Origin: Pseudomonas mucidolens
GTDB taxonomy: Bacteria > Pseudomonadota > Gammaproteobacteria > Pseudomonadales > Pseudomonadaceae
Length of the DNA: 64,000 nucleotides
Assembly (NCBI RefSeq): GCF_900106045.1
Contig: NZ_LT629802.1
Coordinates: forward strand, 1,550,001 to 1,614,000
Direction of reading: 5' to 3'
The translations under genes and the position numbers were made by a program. Shown piece after piece: positions 11,831-18,371 of this stretch (its first letter is position 1; each line of letters opens with the position of its first letter). The notes under the pieces were generated by a model, which worked only from the letters and a program-made list of their open reading frames with translations, did no database searches and was not told where the DNA came from.

Positions 11831-12120
11831 AGCCAGGTGTTGACCTTGTCATGCTCGATCGACAACTGGACAAACGCCGGATAGTCGACAGCGCATGCCC
11901 AGTCGGGCACCTGCAGGCCACGAGCCTGGCTATCTTCGGTAAGTACAAAGACGTTCAGGGGCTTGGCTTGCAAGGCCCTGAACGCTGAGCAGCCGGCTTG
12001 CAGGGCGTATGTCGCGTCTCCGCACAGCAAGACCGCATCTTGCGCGCCACACAGGCGCAGGCAGCTGTCCAGCCGGCTGTCGGTAAAAGGAGAATGGGAT
12101 AATACGTGCAAGGTCGACAT
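11827..12120 (-). CDS. tusB: Sulfurtransferase complex subunit TusB (DsrH family)
   Basis: The small 97-residue subunit belongs to the TusBCD heterohexamer that passes sulfur from TusA to TusE. MSTLHVLSHSPF at the N-terminus and QDAVLLCGDATYAL match the DsrH/TusB family. Its ATG overlaps the tusC stop codon (ATGA). The protein has cysteines at several positions; in this family TusB is structural and the sulfur acceptor is on TusD. Confidence 0.9.
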   Translation of the reverse strand: MSTLHVLSHSPFTDSRLDSCLRLCGAQDAVLLCGDATYALQAGCSAFRALQAKPLNVFVLTEDSQARGLQVPDWACAVDYPAFVQLSIEHDKVNTWL

Positions 12121-12470
12121 CAGAAGGTCATCACCTGGTCGTAACGCTCAAACATTTGGGAAATCTGTTCACTGCTCAGCGGCTGCACGCTGCCAGGCGA
12201 AGCCAGCCCGCGTTCGGCAAGGCTCTTGCTGCAAGCGAAAACCTCATCAATACCGAACAGAGACAGCGCTTGAAGATTGGCGCTCAGGTCTTTCTGCTGG
12301 ATGGCTTTGGCGTCCTGGCCCGTGGCCAGTTGAAACACCCCGTCATCCAGAAACAACAGGCCAATCGGCAAATCAAATGCGCCGCCGGCCAGCACGACAT
12401 CCAGTGCTTCGCGTGCGCCCGGTCCGGACCACGGAGCCTGGCGGCTGATTATCAGCAGGGATTTAGACAC
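12120..12470 (-). CDS. tusC: Sulfurtransferase complex subunit TusC (DsrF family)
   Basis: I place the start at GTG 12468-12470 (MSKSLLIISRQAPW), giving 116 residues. GGAGG lies 8-14 bases upstream and the tusD stop codon ends one base before. A longer frame from 12485 would add only MEGPD and overlap tusD more. TusC is a DsrE-fold subunit of the TusBCD sulfur-transfer complex. GAREALDVVLAGGAFDLPIGLLFLDDGVFQL is the characteristic core and is present at residues 16-46. Confidence 0.92.
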   Translation of the reverse strand: MSKSLLIISRQAPWSGPGAREALDVVLAGGAFDLPIGLLFLDDGVFQLATGQDAKAIQQKDLSANLQALSLFGIDEVFACSKSLAERGLASPGSVQPLSSEQISQMFERYDQVMTF

Positions 12471-12471
12471 G

Positions 12472-12864
12472 TCAGGGCCCTCCAAAGCAGATCAGGCGGT
12501 CGGCGTCCTGGATTGCATCGTGCAATTGTCCAAGACCAGACAGCGTCCAAGGGGCGTCCAGATTGACCGCGCTGCGTTGGTAGCGCGAAGCCTCTTCGTT
12601 GTCCAGCACCCCACGGCGCAATGCGGCAGCGATGCACACCACGCCGTCCAGCTGATGCGTGCTGACAAAGGCTCGCCATTGTTGAGCTATATCCTGCTCG
12701 TCCTGTGGTGTCACCACCGAGTTGGACGCGCTGTAGACGCCATCCTGATAGAAAAACAACCGCACGATCTCATGCCCACCAGCCAGCGCTGCCTGAGCGA
12801 AGAGCAGGGCGCGGCGCGAGGAGGGCGCATGGGCGGCGGAAAAAAGCGCAATCGCGAACTTCAT
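12472..12864 (-). CDS. tusD: Sulfurtransferase complex subunit TusD (DsrE family)
   Basis: The protein has 130 residues from the ATG at 12862-12864 (MKFAIALFSA). An extension to 12942 would run through the yccA terminator and is rejected. TusD carries the sulfur-accepting cysteine of the TusBCD complex, here in GVVCIAAALRRGV near residue 78, the expected place. It is the first gene of the tusDCBE-ybiB operon and lies downstream of the yccA terminator, so its promoter must be in or beyond 12865-12910. Confidence 0.93.
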   Translation of the reverse strand: MKFAIALFSAAHAPSSRRALLFAQAALAGGHEIVRLFFYQDGVYSASNSVVTPQDEQDIAQQWRAFVSTHQLDGVVCIAAALRRGVLDNEEASRYQRSAVNLDAPWTLSGLGQLHDAIQDADRLICFGGP

Positions 12865-12911
12865 GGAACACTCTGTAGGCAAACCTGGGCCAATGATAAA
12901 GCCGCAGACAA

Positions 12912-12940
12912 CAAAAAGCCCGCCGAAGCGGGCTTTTTGC
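12912..12940 (-). terminator. Intrinsic terminator of yccA
   Basis: GCCCGC and GCGGGC arms around a GAA loop are flanked by A5 on one side and T5 on the other. It is a symmetrical hairpin that can stop transcription leaving yccA on the minus strand, 13 bases after its stop codon. Confidence 0.9.
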
Positions 12941-12952
12941 ATGAGGTTGCGA

Positions 12953-13624
12953 TTAGTCGTCGCGGCTCATGATGCCGAAGATCTGCAACAAGCTGATAAA
13001 CAGGTTGTAGATCGATACATACAGGCTGATGGTAGCCATGATGTAGTTACGCTCGCCGCCATGAATGATGGCGCTGGTCTGGAACAAAATGCAGGCCGAG
13101 GAGAACAGCACAAAACCCGCACTGATCGCCAGTTGCAGGCCGCTGATCTGGAAGAACAGGCTTGCCAGTACGGCCGCCAGCAACACGAAGAAGCCAGCAG
13201 TGATGAAGCCGCCGAGGAAGCTCATGTCCTTACGGCTGATCAGCACATAAGCCGACAGACCACCAAACACCAACGCAGTCATCGCAAATGCCGAGCTGAC
13301 CACTTCCGCGCCGCCCTGCATGCCCAGGTACCGGTTAAGGATAGGGCCCAGCAAGAATCCCATGAAACCCGTCAGGGCAAACGCCGACACCAGGCCCCAG
13401 GCCGAATCGCGCAGTTTGTTGGTAAGGAAAAACAGACCGTAGAAACCGATCAGCACCACGAAGATATTCGGGTAGCCGACGCGCAGCTGTTGTGCCACAT
13501 ACGCCATCACGCCGCTAAACGCGAGGGTGAGAGCGAGCAAGCCGTATGTATTGCGCAGGACGCGGCTAACCTCTAGCTGCTCAGCCTGCACGTTGCTATT
13601 AACTGCGTAATCCTGTTCGCGCAT
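12953..13624 (-). CDS. yccA: YccA/Bax inhibitor-1 family membrane protein
   Basis: The 223-residue protein has seven hydrophobic helices and starts with MREQDYAVNS. In E. coli YccA is an inner-membrane modulator of the FtsH protease, and yccA lies next to tusE there as well. VSRVLRNTYGLLALTLAFSG near residue 20 and the GGERNYIMATISLYVSIYNLF stretch with C-terminal acidic FGIMSRDD are typical of the TMBIM/BI-1 family. It has its own terminator. The gene marks the end of the conserved block before tRNA-Ser and the variable region. Confidence 0.9.
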   Translation of the reverse strand: MREQDYAVNSNVQAEQLEVSRVLRNTYGLLALTLAFSGVMAYVAQQLRVGYPNIFVVLIGFYGLFFLTNKLRDSAWGLVSAFALTGFMGFLLGPILNRYLGMQGGAEVVSSAFAMTALVFGGLSAYVLISRKDMSFLGGFITAGFFVLLAAVLASLFFQISGLQLAISAGFVLFSSACILFQTSAIIHGGERNYIMATISLYVSIYNLFISLLQIFGIMSRDD

Positions 13625-13701
13625 GGCGACACTCCTTCAGTTTTGAAACGTTCAGTCGCAAAGATCATAACAGACGCTCTGTAACAAGCCATGCACAGAG
13701 T

Positions 13702-13729
13702 TTGACAGTGTGTTTCATTCGGGTATTAT
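13702..13729 (+). promoter_or_regulatory. sigma70-type promoter for tRNA-Ser
   Basis: TTGACA at 13702-13707 and TATTAT at 13724-13729 are separated by 16 bases, which would start transcription near 13736. A perfect TATAAT at 13757-13762 could act as a second -10, starting just before the tRNA, but its -35 is poor. Confidence 0.6.
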
Positions 13730-13776
13730 GGCGCCCGCTGAGACAGGATGGGCTACTATAATCCTGTGTTGCACAA

Positions 13777-13867
13777 GGGAAATTGGCAGAGTGGTTGAAT
13801 GCACCGGTCTTGAAAACCGGCGAACGTTAATAGCGTTCCCAGGGTTCGAATCCCTGGTTTCCCGCCA
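13777..13867 (+). tRNA. tRNA-Ser (anticodon TGA)
   Basis: The 91-base gene folds as a class II tRNA. The acceptor stem GGGAAAT pairs with GTTTCCC, the discriminator is G, and the CCA end is encoded. The anticodon stem is CCGGT/ACCGG around CTTGAAA, which gives TGA. A long variable arm (CGAACGTTAATAGCGTTC) and the T-loop GGTTCGAATCC are visible. The DNA just 3' contains integrase and other phage fragments, so the tRNA has probably served as an attachment site. I did not find a clear second copy of its 3' end in the window. Confidence 0.97.
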
Positions 13868-13878
13868 AGATTCAAACG

Positions 13879-13910
13879 AAAGCCCCGCGATTGCGGGGCT
13901 TTTGTGTTTT
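13879..13910 (+). terminator. Intrinsic terminator after tRNA-Ser
   Basis: AGCCCCGC and GCGGGGCT arms with a GATT loop are followed by TTTGTGTTTTT. It lies 12 bases 3' of the tRNA. Confidence 0.9.
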
Positions 13911-13995
13911 TGGGGTTCAACAATTATTATCGTTAAGCGGTAGATGGTTTCCGCATCTTTTCATGCGGTTTCCGCAACTTATTGCAAGTTGGGTG

Positions 13996-14213
13996 TCAGC
14001 GCGTCGGTTTCACGATCTCTCCAACGCGCCTGTAAACCGTCTCGGTGATGCGCTTGTCGGTATGCCCCAGCAGGCGGCTTGCATCGCCCAGGTCTAGGAT
14101 CTCACTGGCAGCTTTAAGCAGTGGGCAATACATCCCGATATGCCACCACTTCCGATCCGTGATCCACATGCAGCCCTGCACTTGCACTCGGGCATCACCG
14201 TCCCGATGGACCC
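13996..14213 (-). pseudogene. Fused fragments: YqaJ-like phage exonuclease and tyrosine integrase tail
   Basis: One minus-strand frame joins two unrelated pieces. The first (about 14110-14213; DGDARVQVQGCMWITDRKWW then YCP) resembles the core of YqaJ/lambda-type exonucleases of phage recombination modules. The second (13996 to about 14100; SRLLGHTDKRITETVYRR then GEIVKP) is the C-terminal end of a phage tyrosine recombinase, including the LGH motif and the tyrosine. A deletion between an exonuclease gene and an integrase gene explains this. It lies next to the tRNA, where integrases usually sit. It cannot be a working enzyme. Confidence 0.7.
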
Positions 14214-14372
14214 ATCAGCAAACTCAACCACCGCAACGGTGTAGTTGCCGGGGCCGGATTCAAACTCTTCGTACTCACAACCCCACTGATGAAAGCGGGC
14301 TTCGCGAAGGTCTTTATTACCGACCTTTTTGTTGGCTTCCCATTTCGGGGCCATCGTCATTACTGGGCGCAT
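14094..14372 (-). pseudogene. Truncated small prophage protein (5' part intact)
   Basis: The frame starts MRPVMTMAPKWEANKK and reads 92 codons. About the first 60 residues (through GSIGTVMPE) look like a normal small, soluble phage-encoded protein of unknown function. After that the frame runs out of phase over the exonuclease fragment described at 13996-14213, with unnatural composition (CKCRAACGSRIGSGG). I read it as the 5' end of a small prophage gene cut by the same deletion. No function is assigned. Confidence 0.5.
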
Positions 14373-14585
14373 TGCTGATTCCTCACTGTTGGCTCACCTG
14401 CATTCGTCACCACTCATGCCTCCCGCGGGTTGCCGATGGGCGCAGGGGTGAGTGCTGGCGTAATAGAGGCGGGGAAGGGGGCGCTTGCTGTCTTGGGCTT
14501 TTCGAGTTGCCCTGTTTCACAACTGAATTATTGAGCTGATTTGCAGTCCAAAAACCCAGCCCTTACTTGTTATCAGGACGTTGAA
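14373..14585. other. Prophage-remnant DNA without a recognisable gene
   Basis: This stretch upstream of the lipoprotein gene has no ORF with a plausible start and no repeat that I can see. It should contain the promoter of the lipoprotein gene at 14586. Confidence 0.4.
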
Positions 14586-14846
14586 ATGAAGCGCGCAGTA
14601 ATTATGCTTTTGACCCTCTCTGGGTCTCTCCTGCTGGGTGGATGCGTGCCTAATTGGGACGACAGAGGAGGGTACGGTCGTGATCGTGACAGGGACCATG
14701 ATCACGGTCGCAGATACGATCGTAGATATGACGATGACCATGGTCGCTACCGTAGAGATGATGATCGTGATGACCGACGATATGCTCGCAAATATGGTCG
14801 TGACCGTGACCGTCACGACGATGACCGCGATGATAGGGATGACTGA
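14586..14846 (+). CDS. Small lipoprotein with an Asp/Arg/His-rich body
   Basis: The protein has 86 residues from ATG 14586, with AGGA 6-10 bases upstream. A longer frame from 14541 adds residues before the signal peptide and is rejected. The signal peptide MKRAVIMLLTLSGSLLLGGC ends in a clear lipobox (LGGC, Cys 20). The mature part is almost only Asp, Arg, Tyr, His and Gly in DRD/DDR repeats, so it is probably disordered and may bind metal ions or nucleic acid at the envelope. Function is unknown. It lies within the prophage remnant and could be a cargo gene. Confidence 0.7.
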   Translation: MKRAVIMLLTLSGSLLLGGCVPNWDDRGGYGRDRDRDHDHGRRYDRRYDDDHGRYRRDDDRDDRRYARKYGRDRDRHDDDRDDRDD

Positions 14847-14879
14847 AGATCTATAGATTCGAAGCGGGGTATCGCCCGC

Positions 14880-14997
14880 ATCGGATATCGCTCGAATCCC
14901 TCCGAGTGTTGCCCGTCTACGCCGCGACAAAATCCGCTCAGGCTCGGGACAAGGTGGCCACCCTGCTATCACGATGGAGGGCCGAGCGATATCCGAT
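14880..14997. repeat. Long inverted repeat (118 bp, interrupted 21-bp arms)
   Basis: A perfect 15-bp arm at 14880-14894 (ATCGGATATCGCTCG) has its reverse complement at 14983-14997. Just inside, CCCTCC (14898-14903) pairs with GGAGGG (14976-14981), extending the stem after a short bulge. The loop is about 70 bases. It could form a large stem-loop in ssDNA or RNA, or be a small non-autonomous element. No gene lies in it. Confidence 0.6.
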
Positions 14998-15084
14998 ACA
15001 GCCTGCGCTTCGGCACGCAGGTGACAGTGCTAACCCTTGTCTGGCTGGAGTAACATATTCAATCTCATGTTCCAGTGAGCCGTT

Positions 15085-15444
15085 ATGAAAAACAGACCAC
15101 CTCTCCCGATTGTTGCTGTTGCAATTGCTTACTTCTTCTACCTCGTCTGGCAGATGGTTACTGAATTCATGCCAGTCACTGCAGGCCGCTTTGCGGTTTC
15201 AGTGGCCTTGTTCTTCTTCGTTTTCAGAGGAAGTAGAGCCGCCGGTAATACCCTCGCCTTCTTGTGTGCTGTAAGTGCAGTTATGCTTTTGGTTTCTACC
15301 GTTGCGAGCATCAAGGAAAACGTCAAAGAAGCAATCGCGCTAACTGTTTTCGCTGTCTCCCTGTTAGCGTTCGCTGCCTATGTATTTTTTAGTCCTAAGG
15401 TTCGTGCGTTTCAGCGTAATGCTGTCGTTCTCCAAAAATCCTAG
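15085..15444 (+). CDS. Small integral membrane protein of unknown function
   Basis: The 119-residue protein starts MKNRPPLPIV and has four hydrophobic segments, at about residues 9-28, 33-50, 58-76 and 83-103. The C-terminal tail is short and basic (FSPKVRAFQRNAVV). The residue pattern (membrane helices with positive flanks) makes a real gene likely. There is no strong ribosome-binding site (CAGTGAGCCGTT before the ATG). I do not recognise the family. It sits in the prophage remnant. Confidence 0.55.
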   Translation: MKNRPPLPIVAVAIAYFFYLVWQMVTEFMPVTAGRFAVSVALFFFVFRGSRAAGNTLAFLCAVSAVMLLVSTVASIKENVKEAIALTVFAVSLLAFAAYVFFSPKVRAFQRNAVVLQKS

Positions 15445-15597
15445 AGCTTGAGGGAAGGGCCGTCCGCTTCACCAAAGCTGGACTGCTCATTGTCTTGCCT
15501 GCTGCTGCTTTCCCAATGCACCCGTGCAACCAGGTGCATCAGTGAAATTCCCGCCGTGACCCGCAAACACCTGGCGTCGGTTCCCGGCTTGAATTAA

Positions 15598-15762
15598 ATG
15601 CACCCGGTCTCGCTACTGGCGTCAGACCGGGTTTATTACGTCAGCGGTGTGGCCCGTTGCCCGCTGGATATTGGCGAGCGCTGCATCGATCGTTTGCGGG
15701 AGGGCGGAGTGATCGTCATTCCGTTCGAGTGGGAATCGCAGCGCGGCAAGGAGGGCTTCTGA
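15598..15762 (+). CDS. Small phage-like ORF (54 aa)
   Basis: The frame starts MHPVSLLASD and ends QRGKEGF; the middle (SGVARCPLDIGERCIDRLRE, then VIVIPFEW) has natural protein composition. Its stop codon overlaps the next ATG as TGATG, the spacing typical of packed phage genes. The first 12 codons coincide with a 9-bp hairpin (ACCCGGTCT/AGACCGGGT, 15602-15632) followed by TTTATT, so the annotated start could be wrong and the upstream part may have been lost. Function unknown. Confidence 0.4.
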   Translation: MHPVSLLASDRVYYVSGVARCPLDIGERCIDRLREGGVIVIPFEWESQRGKEGF

Positions 15763-15803
15763 TGAAGCGAGCAAACCCAGCACAGCTACGCCAATCCCTT
15801 TAG
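15762..15803 (+). pseudogene. Truncated DUF1382-like phage ORF
   Basis: Thirteen residues (MKRANPAQLRQSL) resemble the N-terminus of short DUF1382 phage proteins, which continue with a longer helical body; here a TAG stops it. The DNA after it (15804-15930) holds another unrelated frame that ends just before the spanin gene (TWASKATQTLRLGHHVFF then KDVP and stop), so at least one more gene tail is present. These are remnants. Confidence 0.3.
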
Positions 15804-15930
15804 GTACCAGATCCAACCGGCGGCGCGACACACTATTACGCAACCACGATGCCGAGCCCCCGACCTGGGCGTCGAAGGCCACGCAAACCCTGCGTCTCGG
15901 GCATCACGTTTTCTTCAAGGATGTGCCGTG

Positions 15931-16410
15931 ATGACGCCGGTGCAGAAGTTGGCCGTGCTGCTGGTGGCGATGATCATGGCCTTCGGCGCCGCGTGGCAGG
16001 TTCAGGGCTGGCGCTACGAGAAGCGGTTGGCAGAGCGTGATGCCGCCCAGGCGTTCGACACTGCCGAGGCTGGGCGCCTGGCCCTTGAAGAAGAGCAGCG
16101 CCGTCAGTCGGCAGTGAATAAGGTAGGAAACGATGCGCGAGCAGAGATCAAAGCTGCAACTGATGATGCGAGTACTGCTGACGCTGCTGGTGACAGGTTG
16201 CACGTCGAAACCAGCAAGTTTGCCGCAACCGCGTGCGGCGATCCCGGAGCTGCCCAGCGAGGCGCGTCAGCCACCCGCGCCGCCATGGTGCTCTCCGAAC
16301 TGCTCAAGCGGGCTGACAAAAGAGCGGGAGAGCTGGCGGCGGCTTATGACCGATCCAGAATAGCTGGGCTGGCATGCGAGCAGAGTTATATAGGGGTCAC
16401 ATCTCAATAG
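15931..16410 (+). CDS. Rz-like inner-membrane spanin (DUF2514 family)
   Basis: The 159-residue protein has an N-terminal membrane anchor (KLAVLLVAMIMAFGAAW, residues 5-21) and a periplasmic, helix-forming alanine/glutamate-rich body, as in i-spanins that act with Rz1 to fuse the inner and outer membranes in the last step of phage lysis. RRQSAVNKVGNDARAEI and DRSRIAGLACEQSY are DUF2514-like. ATG 15931 follows an in-frame GTG at 15928; either could start. A complete Rz1 frame is nested inside it. No endolysin or holin gene is intact nearby. Confidence 0.75.
   Translation: MTPVQKLAVLLVAMIMAFGAAWQVQGWRYEKRLAERDAAQAFDTAEAGRLALEEEQRRQSAVNKVGNDARAEIKAATDDASTADAAGDRLHVETSKFAATACGDPGAAQRGASATRAAMVLSELLKRADKRAGELAAAYDRSRIAGLACEQSYIGVTSQ
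16166..16363 (+). CDS. Rz1-like outer-membrane spanin lipoprotein, nested in Rz
   Basis: The 65-residue frame lies wholly inside the Rz gene in another reading frame. It starts MRVLLTLLVTGC, a short lipoprotein signal with lipobox VTGC. The mature part is proline-rich (LPQPRAAIPELP, RQPPAPPW), as is usual for Rz1 o-spanins. Nested Rz/Rz1 pairs are a known arrangement in phages. The C-terminal NCSSGLTKERESWRRL has the helix expected to meet the i-spanin. The cassette looks intact although the rest of the prophage is lost. Confidence 0.7.
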   Translation: MRVLLTLLVTGCTSKPASLPQPRAAIPELPSEARQPPAPPWCSPNCSSGLTKERESWRRLMTDPE

Positions 16411-16546
16411 TAGGAATGGTCACTTCGCCGCAATGTATGAGCTGACCAGCTGTTATTTGTAGTCTATCCGTTGGCTTTGCAGCGTACCCAGCGAAGAAGC
16501 CGGCGGCGACTAGCGCAATATACAAAGCATAGTTTTTCAAGATCAT
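16397..16546 (-). CDS. Possible 49-aa membrane peptide
   Basis: The frame starts MILKNYALYIALVAAGFFAGY and contains one membrane segment, followed by a short polar tail ending TIPTIEM. Composition is protein-like but there is no ribosome-binding site (CACCACC before the ATG) and it sits between two lysis-gene remnants. Function unknown; it may be chance. Confidence 0.25.
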   Translation of the reverse strand: MILKNYALYIALVAAGFFAGYAAKPTDRLQITAGQLIHCGEVTIPTIEM

Positions 16547-16565
16547 GGTGGTGATCGCTAAATGA

Positions 16566-16850
16566 TTGATGTGGAAGCATGTAGCACTGACTATCAACGA
16601 AAAAAAAGGTTCCGAGAGCAATGCCGCGGACGATTCTGTTCGCCGGCTGCGCATCGCGGGAGGTTGTCGTGTCGATACCGACCGCCTGTCCAGCTCCACC
16701 AGCACCACCGGCCTGGGCAATGCAGAAACCGTCGAACTCACTCCAACTGCTGGACGAACTGTTTTCGATATCAGGGCAGGGATCATTGCCGACCAAGCAG
16801 CCTTGAGGGCGACGCAGATGTATATTAGGGATGTCTGCCAGCAACCTTAG
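16566..16850 (+). pseudogene. Second spanin cassette, 5'-truncated Rz with nested Rz1 tail
   Basis: From about 16605 the frame resembles the C-terminal half of a different i-spanin (AADDSVRRLRIAGGCRVDTD, then GLGNAETVEL and FDIRAGIIADQ), ending MYIRDVCQQP. In the next frame (16621-16806) is a mature Rz1 lipoprotein sequence: FAGCASREVVVSIPT with a lipobox-like AGC, then CPAPPAPPAWAM and LLDELFSIS. Both have lost their 5' ends, including the membrane anchor and signal peptide. It is unlike the first cassette, so it probably came from a second prophage. Confidence 0.6.
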
Positions 16851-17116
16851 GAGGCCCGGGTTTCGCTTTGTCTTTTTGCGGACAGCTCTTTTTGACGGTT
16901 CCTCTTATCCAGTTGGTAGCCCAACCAGAGTGTGGCCATACCGAAAACAACCAGTAGTGCTATCTGATATATGGGCACTATTTTCTCTCTGAAAAAATTA
17001 GACGTATAGAAAGATTTGGTTGCATCGTGCAATATTTTGCCGAAGCGCTCAGGTGCGTGACGAGTGAGCGGCGATTTGATGGTGGGCTGATCAGGACTTA
17101 AAGAAAAGAAAGACAT
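16847..17116 (-). CDS. Small single-pass membrane protein, unknown
   Basis: The protein has 89 residues from ATG 17114-17116 (MSFFSLSPDQ). One hydrophobic helix lies at about residues 47-66 (PIYQIALLVVFGMATLWLGY), followed by a strongly basic tail (DKRNRQKELSAKRQSE), so the C-terminus is probably cytoplasmic. I do not recognise a family and see no clear Shine-Dalgarno sequence. A hairpin (GCAGGCCA/TGGCCTGC, 17119-17137) lies directly upstream. The DNA is more AT-rich than the flanking core genome. Confidence 0.4.
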   Translation of the reverse strand: MSFFSLSPDQPTIKSPLTRHAPERFGKILHDATKSFYTSNFFREKIVPIYQIALLVVFGMATLWLGYQLDKRNRQKELSAKRQSETRAS

Positions 17117-17229
17117 GCAAGCAGGCCATGGTGGCCTGCTGCAGTAAAATTCAGGAGTAGCGAGAGCAATAGTGTTTTTTGTTTTTGCGGATTTTCAGGT
17201 TGCTACTCTATTGTGTTGATTTATTGTTT

Positions 17230-17529
17230 TTAAGATGCGCTTCGGCAGCTCTCGCAGCGCCATCCCTTATAACTTTCGGCTTTCTCAAGCGCTGCAACCA
17301 AATCACGACCTCCTATACTATTTTGGCAGTTGTTATGTTTTTTATCTGGTTCTTTTATCCCCTCGCATTGTTTTTTCAGGAAGGGGCTTACCACCGCCTG
17401 CTGCCTTGAAGAAAGCGCTCTAAATCCCTTGTCTACGGCTAGCTGGGCGAAGCTTTGTACGCTCGGTTTTTCACCTTGAAATGCGTTCTGCGCGATAAGG
17501 GCCGAGAAAATCTCTCGCTCAATAGTCAT
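17230..17529 (-). CDS. Conserved-looking small soluble protein with C-terminal cysteines
   Basis: The protein has 99 residues and starts MTIEREIFSALIAQ with AGGA about eight bases upstream of the ATG at 17527-17529. The N-terminal 50 residues are helical (SFAQLAVDKGFRALSSRQQ). The C-terminal part has four or five cysteines and histidines (KKQCEGIKEP, KKHNNCQN, WRCESCRSAS) that could form a zinc site. The good start signal, balanced composition and cysteine spacing support a real gene, probably island cargo. Function unknown. Confidence 0.55.
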   Translation of the reverse strand: MTIEREIFSALIAQNAFQGEKPSVQSFAQLAVDKGFRALSSRQQAVVSPFLKKQCEGIKEPDKKHNNCQNSIGGRDLVAALEKAESYKGWRCESCRSAS

Positions 17530-18063
17530 TCGTTAATCCTTTGTTCAATCAACAAATTTGCTCATGTTTTTTCTTATTCTGAGCAATGCGAAAGCATACG
17601 TTACCATTGGGTGTCGTTTTATTGAACTGGGTTTCCATCCAGCTATAAAAGGCAAGGTTTCTCATTTTTGGTCAGTAAATGTTGGTTTCTTGGTGTTTAG
17701 AATATTTCAATAGGTCTTTGTAGCAATTTGTTTCTTTTTGGAGGGGATGAAGAAGTTTCGCTTTGCACTTTAATGAGGTTCTGCGCCGTGGGAAGCTCCT
17801 GTCTTTCGCGTTAAATTTAAGGATGACGGTACCGCTTATGAGCTTCTATAAAGTTCCGCGATTCCCTACTCCGGGCGGTCGATAAAATTTGCACGACTGG
17901 TACTTTTTGCGAAGCGACTATACTGCCTTGACTAACTAACAAGAGTGCGAAACTCTCTAATCTCCACAGAAGAGGTGATGCGTTTGTGGCTAGAGGCTGA
18001 GCCTCTGGTCGAGTCGGTTCGGGAGTGCCAACAGAAAGTCCTAAGCGACGAGGGCGCTACTCA
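17530..18063. other. AT-rich region without a gene
   Basis: About 530 bases between the Cys-containing protein gene and the SRAP fragment. It has lower G+C than the rest of the window and stop codons in all frames. A perfect palindrome (AGAGGCTGAGCCTCT, around 17991-18007) is the only structure I see. It should include the promoter of the leftward gene at 17529. Confidence 0.4.
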
Positions 18064-18255
18064 TCATTGAATCCGATGGATCAGCTCAGGCCCTTTGTTC
18101 TGCACATTTCCCACAACCATATCGACCTTGAATCACTCGAAAGCCTCGGCCGGTTCGCCCTGGTGCAACACCATCTGCTCCGCACGCTCTTTGGGCGTAG
18201 CTGGATCCAGCCATTCCCGGGCAAGTTCCGGTGTCAGCACGACTGGGCGCCGATC
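18064..18255 (-). pseudogene. C-terminal fragment of an SRAP (HMCES/YedK) peptidase gene
   Basis: The frame reads DRRPVVLTPELAREWLDP, KERAEQMVLHQGEP, then AFE followed by TGA where the family has Trp, then FKVDMVVGNVQNKGPEL and two stop codons. This is the C-terminal end of an SOS response-associated peptidase, which forms covalent crosslinks with abasic sites in ssDNA. The catalytic N-terminal Cys and most of the protein are absent, and the in-frame TGA breaks what is left. It is a dead fragment next to another truncated gene. Confidence 0.65.
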
Positions 18256-18371
18256 TCGGCACCACCATGCTGCTCGACCCATTTGGTCAGCTCCATGATG
18301 GCGGCTTCAAGGGCGGGCTGGTTTTCGTTGATCTTGGACAGCAGGGAAGGGAGTAAATCTGAGTTGGGCAT
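18234..18371 (-). pseudogene. Truncated small prophage protein fused to the SRAP junction
   Basis: From ATG 18369-18371 the frame reads MPNSDLLPSLLSKINENQPA and continues as a helix to KWVEQHGGAEIGAQ, then stops at 18234. The N-terminal 38 residues look like a small coiled-coil protein found in Pseudomonas prophages (recognised from memory, not searched). The expected C-terminal half is missing because the frame runs into the SRAP fragment. A longer frame up to 18755 is possible, but its extra part has unnatural composition. Confidence 0.4.

Noticed and set aside
14638-14856. 72-codon Met/Thr/Val-rich frame overlapping the lipoprotein gene
   Set aside because: It is a frame-shifted reading of GATGAC-type repeats; the lipoprotein frame has a signal peptide, lipobox and ribosome-binding site.
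14880-14900. Partial match to the tRNA-Ser 3' end (CGAATCCCT at 14893) as a phage attachment site
   Set aside because: Only nine bases match, which is expected by chance, and they fall inside an inverted repeat.
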